Source: Clostridiales bacterium Firm_04 | GTDB taxonomy: Bacteria > Bacillota > Clostridia > Oscillospirales > Ruminococcaceae | Length of the DNA stretch: 64,000 nucleotides | Assembly (NCBI GenBank): GCA_001603005.1 | Contig: LVAJ01000027.1 | Location: 95,266 to 159,265 of the forward strand | Direction: 5' to 3' | Part shown: positions 34,362 through 42,648 of the stretch, piece by piece | How positions within the stretch are numbered: the first letter of the stretch is position 1 | Layout: every line of letters begins with the position of its first letter | Notes under the pieces: model-generated | Databases searched by the model: none | What the model was told of the DNA's origin: nothing | The model's input: only the letters and a program-made list of their open reading frames with translations | Translations under genes and position numbers: made by a program

Positions 34362-35549
34362 ATGAGACAGAAGGATAATCTGCTGATTCCGGCGATGCTG
34401 GATGCGCATTTCCCGCTGATGAAATATGCGTTTTATTCGCGGCAGTATCAGCCGGTGATTCTCAACAACCGCCGCGATGTGACCGCGCTCGGACTGCGCT
34501 GGGTGCACAATGACATGTGCTATCCCTGCATCCTGAATACCGGTCAGATGCTCGGCGCACTGCGCAGCGGCAGATTCGATTTGCAGCATACAAAGCTGCT
34601 GATGCCGACGGTAGGGGATGCCTGCCGCGGCTCCAATTATGCCGACCTGATCCGCCGTGCCGTGCGGCTTGCGGGTTATCCGCAGGTGCGCGTGCTGACG
34701 ATGAATCTGCGGCATATCGACGACAGCAATCAGCTGCCGATCACCCCGAAAATGGTCTGGCGGGCGCTGTTCAGCCTGTATTACGGCGACCTGCTGATGA
34801 TCCTAGTGCAGCAGGTGCGTCCCTATGAGCAGAACCGCGGCGAGACGAACCGTCTGCGGGACAAGTGGTATGCGGTGCTGGGGGCAGAGCTGAAAGACTT
34901 CCGGAATCTGCGGATTCGGGTGCTGCGGCGCCGGTTTGCGGAGATCGCCGCGGAGTTTGCCGCGATCCCGCGCACGGATGCGAAAAAGCAGCGCATCGGC
35001 ATTGTCGGCGATCTGTATACGCGCTATTGCAGCCTCGGTAACTGGGATATCGTGGATTATCTGGAGCGCTCCGGCTGCGAGAGCTATACGAACGGGCTGT
35101 CGTGGTATGTGCTCTACTATATTGATTCGCATTTGCGGAAGGTCAGTCCCGCAGAAGCGGCGGTTTACCGGATCGCGGAGCAGCTGCTTTCGCGGATACA
35201 GGATGATATGATCGCGGCGCTGACGGATGCGGGGTTCTATTCGCTCCCGCGGCTGCAAACGCTGAAAGCGGAAGCAAAGGGCGCGGTCAGCCATGAGGTC
35301 GCGATCGGTGACGGCTGGCTGATCGGCGCAGAGGTCGCGGGTTATCTCGGACACGGCACACGAAAGGTGCTGGCGATCCAGCCGTTCGGCTGCATGGCGA
35401 ATCATGTGGCAGGACGCGGCATTTATGCGTCGATCCAGCGCAAGCGCGGCGGCGCGGTCGTCAGCGCGGACGTCGATGCAAGCGGGACGCCGGTGAATGT
35501 CTATAACCGTGCGCGCATGCTGATCGACCTTTCGGAGACCTTACTTTGA
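34362..35549 (+). CDS. DUF2229 / HgdB-like protein without its ATPase partner domain
   Basis: 395 residues resembling the C-terminal half of acyl-CoA dehydratase activase-related proteins: CYPCILNTGQM (possible iron-sulfur cysteines), LMPTVGDACRGSNY, RIGIVGDLYTRYCSL, QPFGCMANHVAGRG. The usual ATP-binding activase domain (BcrAD/HgdC type) is not present in this gene or its neighbours. GGAAGG lies before the ATG, 22 bases after the MBL lipoprotein. It may bind an iron-sulfur cluster; the partner, if any, lies elsewhere. Confidence 0.82.
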   Translation: MRQKDNLLIPAMLDAHFPLMKYAFYSRQYQPVILNNRRDVTALGLRWVHNDMCYPCILNTGQMLGALRSGRFDLQHTKLLMPTVGDACRGSNYADLIRRAVRLAGYPQVRVLTMNLRHIDDSNQLPITPKMVWRALFSLYYGDLLMILVQQVRPYEQNRGETNRLRDKWYAVLGAELKDFRNLRIRVLRRRFAEIAAEFAAIPRTDAKKQRIGIVGDLYTRYCSLGNWDIVDYLERSGCESYTNGLSWYVLYYIDSHLRKVSPAEAAVYRIAEQLLSRIQDDMIAALTDAGFYSLPRLQTLKAEAKGAVSHEVAIGDGWLIGAEVAGYLGHGTRKVLAIQPFGCMANHVAGRGIYASIQRKRGGAVVSADVDASGTPVNVYNRARMLIDLSETLL

Positions 35550-35579
35550 ACACATGACAATATGGCAAACGGAGAGAAC

Positions 35580-36062
35580 ATGGAAAACAATTGTAAAATT
35601 CAGATTCAGGACAGCCATATCTGGCTTGGAATTGCTGAATTTCTGGCGATTCTGGGCATGCTGCTGTTCTGGATGTTCGGCGGATTCCGGATCGCAAACG
35701 GCGAGGCGGGCGGAATCCCGATGATCCTTTGCGGAATCCTCTGCGCGGCAGTGCTTGCCGTCGCCGTCCATCTGAACGAAGTGCGCAAAACGACGCTCGA
35801 ATGGGACGGCAGCGGATTATGCTGGTGCTTGTGGAAAAAGCAGCACCGGATCCCCGCAGAGGAGATCGAATCGGTCAGCTGTGCGCCGTACACCGTGCAC
35901 AGCAGATACCGCACACATCAGCGGATGCGCCTGACGGTCCGCACGCAGACGGACAGCTATTCGTTCACCGATGCGCTGCCCGCAGATCAGCAGAATGTCA
36001 AGGACAGCCCGCTGATGCAGCTGTTCCTTGCAATGCCGAAGCAGTACCGCCGCGGCAAATGA
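35580..36062 (+). CDS. Small membrane protein, function unknown
   Basis: 160 residues with two hydrophobic segments near residues 15-40 and 45-65, followed by a soluble part with beta-strand character (TTLEWDGSGLCWCLWKKQ, RIPAEEIESVSCAP) reminiscent of bacterial PH-like domains. I prefer ATG 35580 with GGAG five bases upstream over the ATG six codons earlier. It lies 30 bases after the DUF2229 gene and before a terminator, so it likely ends that operon. Confidence 0.72.
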   Translation: MENNCKIQIQDSHIWLGIAEFLAILGMLLFWMFGGFRIANGEAGGIPMILCGILCAAVLAVAVHLNEVRKTTLEWDGSGLCWCLWKKQHRIPAEEIESVSCAPYTVHSRYRTHQRMRLTVRTQTDSYSFTDALPADQQNVKDSPLMQLFLAMPKQYRRGK

Positions 36063-36103
36063 CCGCAGGCAGCTTGCTGCATCCGGAATAATGCATAACA
36101 AAA

Positions 36104-36151
36104 CAGCCCCGAAGTGCTGCAAAAAAGCACTTCGGGGTATTTTGATTTTTG
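36104..36151. terminator. Bidirectional terminator
   Basis: CCCCGAAGTGCT pairs with AGCACTTCGGGG and is followed by TATTTTGATTTTT on the plus strand, with AAAACA upstream. It separates the DUF2229 operon from the converging acetyltransferase gene. Confidence 0.85.
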
Positions 36152-36168
36152 AGGATTGCTGCCGGCAG

Positions 36169-36699
36169 TCACAAGTGATCCGTTCGTGCTTCCCACTCCC
36201 TGCGCGTGATCGCACAGACAAAGGAAACGGTGTTTTTTTCATCGGGATATTCCTTCACTTTTTTCATGCCGATCGCAATTGCAGTCGCATAGGATGCGAG
36301 ATTGGTATATTTCATATATGCGTACAGACAGTCATATTTTGTATGTGCAAATGCCCAGTCCCGGACTGCCCGCGCAGCTTCACTTCCGAATCCCTTCCTC
36401 CAGTATTTCTTATGGATGTGATACCCGATCTCCGGCAGCATTTCTCCGTCAATCTTCTGGATCGTGATGCCGCAGTCGCCGATCATTTCGCCGGTTTCTT
36501 TCAGGACGACTGCCCGGAGCCCGAATCCGTATGCAGCGTAAAGCGCAAGATTCCGTTGGATCCACTGCCTGACTTGTGCTTCGTCAAACGGTTTTGGGTA
36601 ATGCGCCATTGTTTCTGCATCGGAAAGGATCTCATATAATGCGTCAAAATCGTCAGCCGTATATTCTCTCAGTTTTAATCGCGCGGTTTCAATCATCAT
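36169..36699 (-). CDS. GNAT-family N-acetyltransferase (RimJ-like)
   Basis: 176 residues. It starts IETARLKLREYTADDFDALYEIL, has the acetyl-CoA loop region YHIHKKYWRKGFGSEAARAV and the RimJ-type ending MKYTNLASYATAIAIGMKKV. The start ATG 36699 has GGGG six bases upstream; the very long upstream reading frame is not coding. It acts alone on its strand, probably acetylating an amino group of a peptide, amino sugar or small molecule. Confidence 0.9.
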   Translation of the reverse strand: MMIETARLKLREYTADDFDALYEILSDAETMAHYPKPFDEAQVRQWIQRNLALYAAYGFGLRAVVLKETGEMIGDCGITIQKIDGEMLPEIGYHIHKKYWRKGFGSEAARAVRDWAFAHTKYDCLYAYMKYTNLASYATAIAIGMKKVKEYPDEKNTVSFVCAITRREWEARTDHL

Positions 36700-36839
36700 G
36701 CGCATCCCCTTTCGATCCGGTTCGTATCCATGATAACACAGAACCGCTGCCGTGTCAATCAGAACGCTAGATATTTTCGACAGAACGCCGGAATATATCG
36801 TATGCAGAAAACGCATATTCCTGTATTTGGAATAGGTAT

Positions 36840-36868
36840 TTGTAATTTGGCGAAAGATATGGTATGAT
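36840..36868 (+). promoter_or_regulatory. Promoter of the acetyltransferase-flavodoxin operon
   Basis: -35 TTGTAA (36840-36845), 17 bp, -10 TATGAT (36863-36868), about 30 bases before the gene start. Confidence 0.55.
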
Positions 36869-36900
36869 GAGAATAACGAAACAGAAAAGGAGCCTGATCC

Positions 36901-37494
36901 ATGACAAATGAGGCATTTCTTGCACAAATGAACAGCGCGGCACAGACCGCATGCGGCGGCGATGTCCACCTGAAAATGCACGAGCTGAGTCAGGAAGCAC
37001 TGCGCATCACGGCGGAGATCAACGGCAGATACCACACACCCGCAGAGCTGCGGCAGCTCATGGAGCAGCTCACCGGTCAGCCGCTGGATGCGGAGTTCGG
37101 ACTGTTCCCGCCGGTATACACCGACTGCGGCAAAAATCTGCACATCGGCAAAGGCGTGTTCATCAATGCCGGCTGCAAATTTCAGGATCAGGGCGGCATT
37201 TTCATCGGCGACGGCTGCCTGATCGGGCACAACACGGTCATCGCAACGCTGAATCACGGCATGCTGCCGGAGCAGCGCGGCGACCTGATTCCCGCGCCCG
37301 TACACATCGGAAACGGCGTCTGGATCGGTTCGGGCAGCATCATTCTGCCGGGCGTGACGATCGGCGACCATGCAGTGATCGGTGCCGGCTCTGTTGTGAC
37401 GAAGGATGTGCCGGCGGAAATGATCGCGGTCGGCAATCCGGCGCGCGTCATCCGGAGTATTTATGATACAGCGAAAAAGGAGGATCCGGTATGA
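36901..37494 (+). CDS. Sugar O-acetyltransferase (LacA/Maa type)
   Basis: 197 residues with a left-handed beta-helix of hexapeptide repeats (IGKGVFINAGCKF, FIGDGCLIGHNTVI, VWIGSGSIILPGVTIGDHAVIGAGSVVTKD) and the catalytic His in ATLNHG. The N-terminal ~60 residues form the usual helical maltose/galactoside acetyltransferase part, though shorter and more divergent. The stop overlaps the start of the secreted flavodoxin gene by four bases, so both are translated from one message. Confidence 0.9.
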   Translation: MTNEAFLAQMNSAAQTACGGDVHLKMHELSQEALRITAEINGRYHTPAELRQLMEQLTGQPLDAEFGLFPPVYTDCGKNLHIGKGVFINAGCKFQDQGGIFIGDGCLIGHNTVIATLNHGMLPEQRGDLIPAPVHIGNGVWIGSGSIILPGVTIGDHAVIGAGSVVTKDVPAEMIAVGNPARVIRSIYDTAKKEDPV

Positions 37495-38615
37495 GAAAAG
37501 TATTCGGGATCGTCGGAGCGGCGGTGCTCGCAGCGGGCATCCTGTTTTCCGGAAAAGCATCTGTGATCCGTGCGAGCGGCGAATCGCGCGTGCCGGATAC
37601 CGCGCAGGATATGCGGATGCTGCGGGATTATCTGCTCGCAAAGCCGTCGGACGCAGACCTCACCGGTATTGCATTTGACCGCAGCGGCGATGAAAAATGG
37701 GATGCGACAGATCTTTCGATTCTGAAGCAGGATCTGCTGCACGAAACGACGACGAAAACGCAGTCCGATACACTCGTCGCATATTTTTCGCGCACGGGCA
37801 ATACCGAAAAGATCGCGCAGTATATCATCGAGCTGACCGGTGCGGACAGCTATGAGATCGAAGCGGCAGTGCCGTACAGCGATGCGGATATCCGCTATCA
37901 GGATGACAGCTGCCGCGCCAATCAGGAGCAGAACGACAAATCGGTGCGTCCGGAGATCGCACAGCTGCCGGAGGATCTGGACGGCTATGATGTGATCTGG
38001 CTCGGCTATCCGATCTGGTGGGGCGAGGAACCGCGCATCATTGATACATTTCTTGAAAAGTACGATTTTTCGCAGAAAACGGTGATCCCGTTCTGCACAT
38101 CGGGCAGCAGCGGGATCGCATCGAGCGAGAAGAATATCGGCGCACTGGTGCCGATCGGCAATCAGCTTGCAGGCAGACGTTTTCCGGCGAGCGCATCGAA
38201 GGACAGCGTAAAAAGCTGGCTGGATACGCTGCCGGTTCCGGAAAAGCAGGGGGAACAGCGCATGCGGATCGAGGTCAACGGCAAAACGCTGACGGCAGCG
38301 CTTGCGGATACGCAGGCGGCGAAGGAGCTTGCGGAGAAGCTGAAAGCGGCGCCCGTGACGGTGAAGCTGGATGAATACGGCGGCTTTGAGAAGGTCGGCG
38401 CACTGCCGTGGGCGCTGACGAAAAGTGATGTGCAGACCGTTACGGAAGCGGGCGACATCATGCTTTATCAGGGCAACAAGATGACGGTTTTCTATGCGTC
38501 CAATTCGTGGAGCTACACAAAGCTCGGGCATATCGAGGATGCGACAGCGGAGGAGCTGGCGGAATTATTCGGGGACGGCGACCTGACCGTGACGCTCTCC
38601 CTGACCGCAGGATAA
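37491..38615 (+). CDS. Secreted dockerin-flavodoxin-cyclophilin-like fusion protein
   Basis: 374 residues. A signal peptide (RK, then VFGIVGAAVLAAGILFSG, ~1-28) and a dockerin-like module (~38-84) come first. The dockerin has one good calcium loop, D63-R-S-G-D-E-K-W-D-A-T-D74, with flanking helices; the first loop is missing. A flavodoxin domain follows (~93-250) with the FMN phosphate loop YFSRTGNTEKIA and WLGYPIWWGEEP. A cyclophilin-like domain (~257-374) ends the protein: MRIEVNGKTL, GGFEKVGALPWALT, GDIMLYQGNKMTVFY. Flavodoxin plus cyclophilin-like domain is known in Firmicutes; export with a dockerin is unusual. It is coupled to the sugar acetyltransferase. Confidence 0.88.
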   Translation: MRKVFGIVGAAVLAAGILFSGKASVIRASGESRVPDTAQDMRMLRDYLLAKPSDADLTGIAFDRSGDEKWDATDLSILKQDLLHETTTKTQSDTLVAYFSRTGNTEKIAQYIIELTGADSYEIEAAVPYSDADIRYQDDSCRANQEQNDKSVRPEIAQLPEDLDGYDVIWLGYPIWWGEEPRIIDTFLEKYDFSQKTVIPFCTSGSSGIASSEKNIGALVPIGNQLAGRRFPASASKDSVKSWLDTLPVPEKQGEQRMRIEVNGKTLTAALADTQAAKELAEKLKAAPVTVKLDEYGGFEKVGALPWALTKSDVQTVTEAGDIMLYQGNKMTVFYASNSWSYTKLGHIEDATAEELAELFGDGDLTVTLSLTAG

Positions 38616-39047
38616 GCGGGCGGGGAGCCCGCGCAGCGGTGCGGCTTCTGTGGCGTGACTGCTCCCAGCGGAAAAGTGAATGGTGAATAGTGAAGAAAGA
38701 AAAGTGAAAAGCAAAGCACACGACTGCGTTCTCACAAACGTATCCGATTAACGCGTTACGCAACCGGCGCGCAAGGTATTAAAGTTTCGCTCAAGCCTTT
38801 TCAAAGGCTTGCGGGTCGAGGGCAGCGCCCTCGTCGCGATCCGCAGATCGCGAAATACCCCCGCGTTCAATTTCGGGAAGAAAAGGGCTTGGGAAAAGCC
38901 CCCCTTTCTAAAAGGGGCAGCTTGTCCCATTCTAAATAGCATCCGCGCAGCGGATACTTCTTTGTGGTATCGCTTCGCGATGATTTGGAATGGGCTTTCA
39001 GCCCAAGCCCGCCCAAAGGGATTTATCCCTTTGGAATCCCGCTATGC
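38616..39047. repeat. Intergenic mosaic of interspersed hairpin repeats
   Basis: No gene seen. The stretch contains elements found elsewhere in the window: GCGGGCGGGGAGCCC (also 47.26 kb), GTGAATGGTGAATAGTGAA (also 47.4 kb, and inverted near 8.35 kb), GAGGGCAGCGCCCTC (38818-38832; variant at 63973-63987), ATCGCTTCGCGATGAT, and CCAAAGGGAT/ATCCCTTTGG (also in the 40-kb array). Other perfect short stems here include CGCGATC/GATCGCG and GCTTGGGAAAAGC. Confidence 0.7.
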
Positions 39048-39092
39048 GAAAAAATGCCCCGCAGTGTTTCATTTTCACAGCGGGGCATCTTC
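39048..39092 (-). terminator. Terminator of the LysR gene
   Basis: On the minus strand GATGCCCCGC pairs with GCGGGGCAT across a 17-base loop and is followed by TTTTTTC. Confidence 0.8.
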
Positions 39093-39131
39093 AATTTGTA
39101 ATGACTTCCGTTGCGGTACGTACAGGATCAC

Positions 39132-40019
39132 TCACAACTCTGCGCCCATGTCCTGCCGGAACGCCGCGAGAAATGTCTCCGCAGCCTTGGAAAAGACCGC
39201 ATTGCGCTTCCAGATGAACGCGCAGCTTGCCTCGATCGGCGGCGAAAACGGACGAAAACACATATTGCTGTCGCCGGTCACATTGATGAGCCGGTCGATG
39301 CAGATGCAGTAGCCCATGCCGCGGCTCACCATGACCGAGCCGTTGTACACAAGGTTATACTGCGCCGCGATCCGGTATTTTTCCGTATCCAGCTTGAGTT
39401 TTGCAAGGAACATGGAATTGTGGTTCGGCTGCCGCGGAATGATGAGCGGCAGTCCGCTCAGATCGGAGAGCGTGACGGCTTCCTTTTCCGCAAGCGGGGC
39501 ATCCCGCCGCATCAGTACGCCGAAGGTATCCTTCAGCGGCAGTTCGATCGCGTTGTATTTTGTGGGATCGACATTCTGGAACACGATCCCGAAATCCAGC
39601 AGTCCGCGGTTCAGCTTTTCGATGACGTCGCTGCTGTCCGCGCTGTAAATGCTGTATTGCAGATCGGGATGCGCCTGCCGCAGCTTTTGCGCTGTATCCG
39701 CGATCAGCCGGACGGCATAGGTTTCGCCTGCGCCGATGTACACCATGCCGGTGACCTGTTCGCCGCTCTGCCGGATCTCCTGCTCGGCTTTTTCGGTCAG
39801 CGCGACGATTTCCTCGGCTCTGGCGCGCAGGATCATGCCTTCTTCGGTCAGTGTGACGCCCTTGCTGCTGCGGATCAGAAGCTGCTTGCCGAGCTCCTTT
39901 TCCAGTTCGCCGAGCTGTCGGGAAAGCGTCGGCTGCGAGAGATACAGCCGCTCCGCCGCGACCGAAAAGCTCTGCTCCCTGGCGACTGCGAGAAAATATT
40001 TCAGCACACGAATGTCCAT
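39132..40019 (-). CDS. LysR-family transcriptional regulator
   Basis: 295 residues. It has an N-terminal helix-turn-helix (LKYFLAVAREQSFSVAAERLYLSQPTLSRQLGELEKELG) and a LysR effector-binding domain (VTGMVYIGAGETYAVRLIADT ... LLDFGIVFQNVDP). The start is ATG 40019 with GGGGG six bases upstream. It is divergent from the aldo/keto reductase-flavodoxin pair, with the 194-bp repeat array in between, and its family often controls such neighbours. The effector is unknown. Confidence 0.94.
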   Translation of the reverse strand: MDIRVLKYFLAVAREQSFSVAAERLYLSQPTLSRQLGELEKELGKQLLIRSSKGVTLTEEGMILRARAEEIVALTEKAEQEIRQSGEQVTGMVYIGAGETYAVRLIADTAQKLRQAHPDLQYSIYSADSSDVIEKLNRGLLDFGIVFQNVDPTKYNAIELPLKDTFGVLMRRDAPLAEKEAVTLSDLSGLPLIIPRQPNHNSMFLAKLKLDTEKYRIAAQYNLVYNGSVMVSRGMGYCICIDRLINVTGDSNMCFRPFSPPIEASCAFIWKRNAVFSKAAETFLAAFRQDMGAEL

Positions 40020-40037
40020 TTGCATCCCCCTGAATTA

Positions 40038-40803
40038 TGTATCGCTGCGCGATGATCTGAGATGAGCGCTGCCCAAACCCGCCAAAGGGATCTGTCCCTT
40101 TGGAATCCCAATATCATGTAAATGAGTGCACCGCTGGCTTATACGGTATTTCATTTGTGCAGAACGTCTTTAGCCGGCGCTTTGGTCAGTCAATATTTTG
40201 TGTCCTGCTTTCCTGCGCAGATTTATAAATATGGATCGCTGCGCGATGATCTGAAATGGGCGCTGCCCAAACCCGCCAAAGGGATCTATCCCTTTGTAAT
40301 CCCAATATCGTATAAATGAGTGAACCGTTGGCTTATACGGTATTTCATCTGTGCAGAACGTCTTTAGCCGGCGTTCTGGTCAGTCATTATTATGTGTCCT
40401 GCTTTTCTGCGCAGATTTATAAATTGTATCGCTGCGCGATGATCTGAAATGGGCGCTGCCCAAACCCGCCAAAGGGATCTATCCCTTGGAATCCCAATAT
40501 CATATAAATGAGTGAACCGCTGGCTTATACGGTATTCCATTTGTGCAGAACGTCTTTAGCCGGCGTTTTGGTCAGTCAATATTTTGTGTCCTGCTTTCCT
40601 GCGCAGATTTATAAATATGGATCGCTGCGCGATGATCTGAAATGGGCGCTGCCCAAACCCGCCAAAGGGATCTATCCCTTTGGAATCCCAATATCATGTA
40701 AATGAGTGAACCGCTGGCTTATACGGTATTTCATCTGCGCAGAACGTCTTTAGCCGCCGTTTTGGTCAGTCAATATTTTGTGTCCTGTTTTCCTGTGCAG
40801 AAT
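40038..40803. repeat. Tandem array of ~194-bp units
   Basis: Four near-identical units begin with ATGAGTG(A/C)ACCG at 40122, 40316, 40508 and 40702 (spacing 194, 192 and 194 bp); a partial unit precedes them from 40038 and the last is cut off near 40803. Each full unit holds ATCGCTGCGCGATGATCTGA and a CAAAGGGAT/ATCCCTTTG hairpin. A 65-codon frame is open in units 1 and 3, broken by two one-base deletions in unit 2 and truncated in unit 4. No binding site precedes these frames, so I regard the array as non-coding. Confidence 0.92.
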
Positions 40804-40958
40804 GATAAAACGATATTCTTTCATATGTATCATACCACAATCTTGCGCCGCATGTCAAGCAGGATGCGGGATCGCGGCATGATGCATTGGCAGGATGCAC
40901 AAAGTTTTCCGCGCGCAATCGTGCAGAATGCGGAAAATCAGATTTTTTGCGATTGATA

Positions 40959-41008
40959 TTGACACGGCGTCAGAAATGTGGTATCATATACATAATGACA
41001 CTGTGTCA
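40959..41008 (+). promoter_or_regulatory. Promoter with two TGACAC palindromes before the aldo/keto reductase
   Basis: -35 TTGACA (40959-40964), 17 bp, -10 TATCAT (40982-40987). TGACACGGCGTCA (40960-40972) overlaps the -35, and TGACACTGTGTCA (40996-41008, perfect arms) lies at the transcription start. Their centres are 36 bp apart. They look like two operators of a dimeric repressor of the TetR kind; no such gene is in this window. Confidence 0.8.
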
Positions 41009-41061
41009 GAATACAGAAATTCAGCGAACCCGCGGTTTCGCGGATGATCGGAGGTATAATC

Positions 41062-41925
41062 ATGTTTGACCAAAAACTGACGCTTGCAAACGGCGTAGAA
41101 GTTCCGCAGCTTGCGCTCGGCACATGGCTGATCGACGACAGCATAGCCGCCGAAGCAGTCCGGAACGCGCTGGAGATCGGCTACCGCCACATCGACACCG
41201 CACAGGCTTACGGCAATGAGCGCGGCGTCGGCGAGGGCGTGCGCAGCAGCGGCATTGCGCGCGCTGAGGTCTTCGTGACATCGAAGGTCGCAGCCGAGCA
41301 CAAGGATTACCGTTCTGCGGCTGCCGGCATTGACGAGACTCTGCGGAAGGCCGGTTTGGATTATCTTGACATGATGATCATTCATTCGCCGCAGCCGTGG
41401 AAATGCGTGAATCAGTCGGACGACCGCTTTGTTGAGGGGAACCGCGAGGCTTGGCGTGCGCTGGAGGACGCTTACCGTGCGGGCAAGCTGCGCGCGATCG
41501 GCGTTTCCAATTTCCTGCAGGGAGATATCGACAGCCTTTGGGACGCGGCGGAGATCAAGCCGATGGTGAATCAGGTGCTCTGCCACATTTCCAATTCCCC
41601 GCTGGCACTGATCGACTACTGCACGGCAAAGGGCATTGTCATGGAGGCGTATTCTCCCGTGGCGCACGGCGAGGCGATGAAGAATGCGGAAATCGCAGAA
41701 ATTGCTGAAAAATACGGTGTTTCTGTTCCGCAGCTCTGCATCCGCTATGACATTCAGCTCGGCATGATCGTGCTCCCGAAAACGGCAAATCCGGCGCATA
41801 TGCGCACGAATGCCGATGTGGATTTTGAGATTTCGGATGCGGATATGCAGACGCTCAAAGCGGTCAGACATATCGAAAATTACGGCGAGCACAGCTTTTT
41901 CCCTGTGTTCGGCGGCAAAATGTGA
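41062..41925 (+). CDS. Aldo/keto reductase
   Basis: 287 residues, a TIM barrel using NADPH. Catalytic tetrad: Asp in [19 protein letters not shown], Tyr of the same segment, Lys in FVTSKV and His in MIIHSPQPW. Further marks are [20 protein letters not shown] and the cofactor region [13 protein letters not shown]. It belongs to the 2,5-diketogluconate reductase-like group that reduces sugar or short aldehydes. GGAGG lies seven bases before ATG 41062. It is co-transcribed with the flavodoxin gene 16 bases downstream. Confidence 0.95.
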   Translation: MFDQKLTLANGVEVPQLALGTWLIDDSIAAEAVRNALEIGYRHIDTAQAYGNERGVGEGVRSSGIARAEVFVTSKVAAEHKDYRSAAAGIDETLRKAGLDYLDMMIIHSPQPWKCVNQSDDRFVEGNREAWRALEDAYRAGKLRAIGVSNFLQGDIDSLWDAAEIKPMVNQVLCHISNSPLALIDYCTAKGIVMEAYSPVAHGEAMKNAEIAEIAEKYGVSVPQLCIRYDIQLGMIVLPKTANPAHMRTNADVDFEISDADMQTLKAVRHIENYGEHSFFPVFGGKM

Positions 41926-41941
41926 AATGGAGGATATTGCG

Positions 41942-42427
41942 ATGCGTAAAAAGTTAGTTGCTTATTTTTCTGCGAGCGGCGTGACGGCTGCTGCCGCGAA
42001 GAATCTGGCTGCCGCAGCGGGCGCCGACCTTTATGAGATCAAGCCGGCAGTGCCGTATACCCGCGCCGACCTCAACTGGCAGGACAAGCAGTCCCGCAGC
42101 AGCGTCGAGATGCGCGACAAGGCATCGCGTCCGGCGCTTGCAGACACGGACGCAGATATTGCGGCATATGACGTCATCTTTGTGGGATTTCCGGTTTGGT
42201 GGTATATTGCGCCGACGATCATCAACAGTTTTCTGGAAAGCTATGATTTTTCCGGCAAAGAAGTCATCCTGTTTGCGACATCCGGCGGCAGCGGATTCGG
42301 TGAAGCGGTGCAGCATCTGAAAGGCAGCGTCGCGCCGGATACGAAGCTGACCGAGGGAAAGATCCTGAACGGAAAGCCGTCTGCGGCGTCGCTGAAAGCG
42401 TGGGTGGACAGCTTAAATCTTGACTGA
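41942..42427 (+). CDS. Cytoplasmic flavodoxin
   Basis: 161 residues with no signal peptide. The FMN loop is [12 protein letters not shown], with [12 protein letters not shown] and [11 protein letters not shown] as the second and third flavin-binding loops. It is homologous to the flavodoxin domain of the secreted fusion at 37491-38615 (both have the SYDFSG/KYDFSQ and PVWW/PIWW phrases). GGAGG precedes ATG 41942. Probably supplies electrons or reduces quinones together with the adjacent reductase. Confidence 0.93.
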   Translation: MRKKLVAYFSASGVTAAAAKNLAAAAGADLYEIKPAVPYTRADLNWQDKQSRSSVEMRDKASRPALADTDADIAAYDVIFVGFPVWWYIAPTIINSFLESYDFSGKEVILFATSGGSGFGEAVQHLKGSVAPDTKLTEGKILNGKPSAASLKAWVDSLNLD

Positions 42428-42498
42428 AAACGCGCGCACTGTATATACGGCACTGTCTATATCCCGATCATGCAGGGGCGCAATAAAATTGAAATCCG

Positions 42499-42531
42499 AT
42501 ACGGGTTGTCTGCGGACAGCCCGTATTTTTA
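42499..42531 (+). terminator. Terminator of the reductase-flavodoxin operon
   Basis: ATACGGGTTGTC pairs with GACAGCCCGTAT across a TGCG loop and is followed by TTTT. Confidence 0.88.
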
Positions 42532-42578
42532 TGCAGATACGCGGAAAATCGCATCTGCGAATTTTTTTCGGAAAGCTA

Positions 42579-42632
42579 TTGACAAACAGAACAGCATGTG
42601 CTATACTGTATATATCATGATATTAACAGTAT
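42579..42632 (+). promoter_or_regulatory. GntR-operon promoter with a 30-bp palindromic operator
   Basis: -35 TTGACA (42579-42584), 17 bp, -10 TATACT (42602-42607). A 30-bp inverted repeat at 42603-42632 starts ATACTGT and ends ACAGTAT with ATATCATGATAT at its centre; 13 of 15 base pairs match. It covers the -10 and transcription start, so the GntR protein encoded next probably represses here. Confidence 0.85.
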
Positions 42633-42648
42633 AACCGAGGAGCGTTCC

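Noticed and set aside
36700..37641. N-terminal extension of the GNAT acetyltransferase to 490 residues
   Set aside because: The extension is antisense to the sugar acetyltransferase gene and has no binding site; the GNAT fold begins at 36699.
40038..40803. CRISPR array
   Set aside because: The units are ~194 bp and almost identical throughout; there are no short repeats with unique spacers and no cas genes nearby.
40122..40956. Repeated 65-codon frames in the tandem array
   Set aside because: No ribosome-binding site precedes them, one copy is frameshifted by two single-base deletions and another is truncated; the hairpins cross the supposed coding part.
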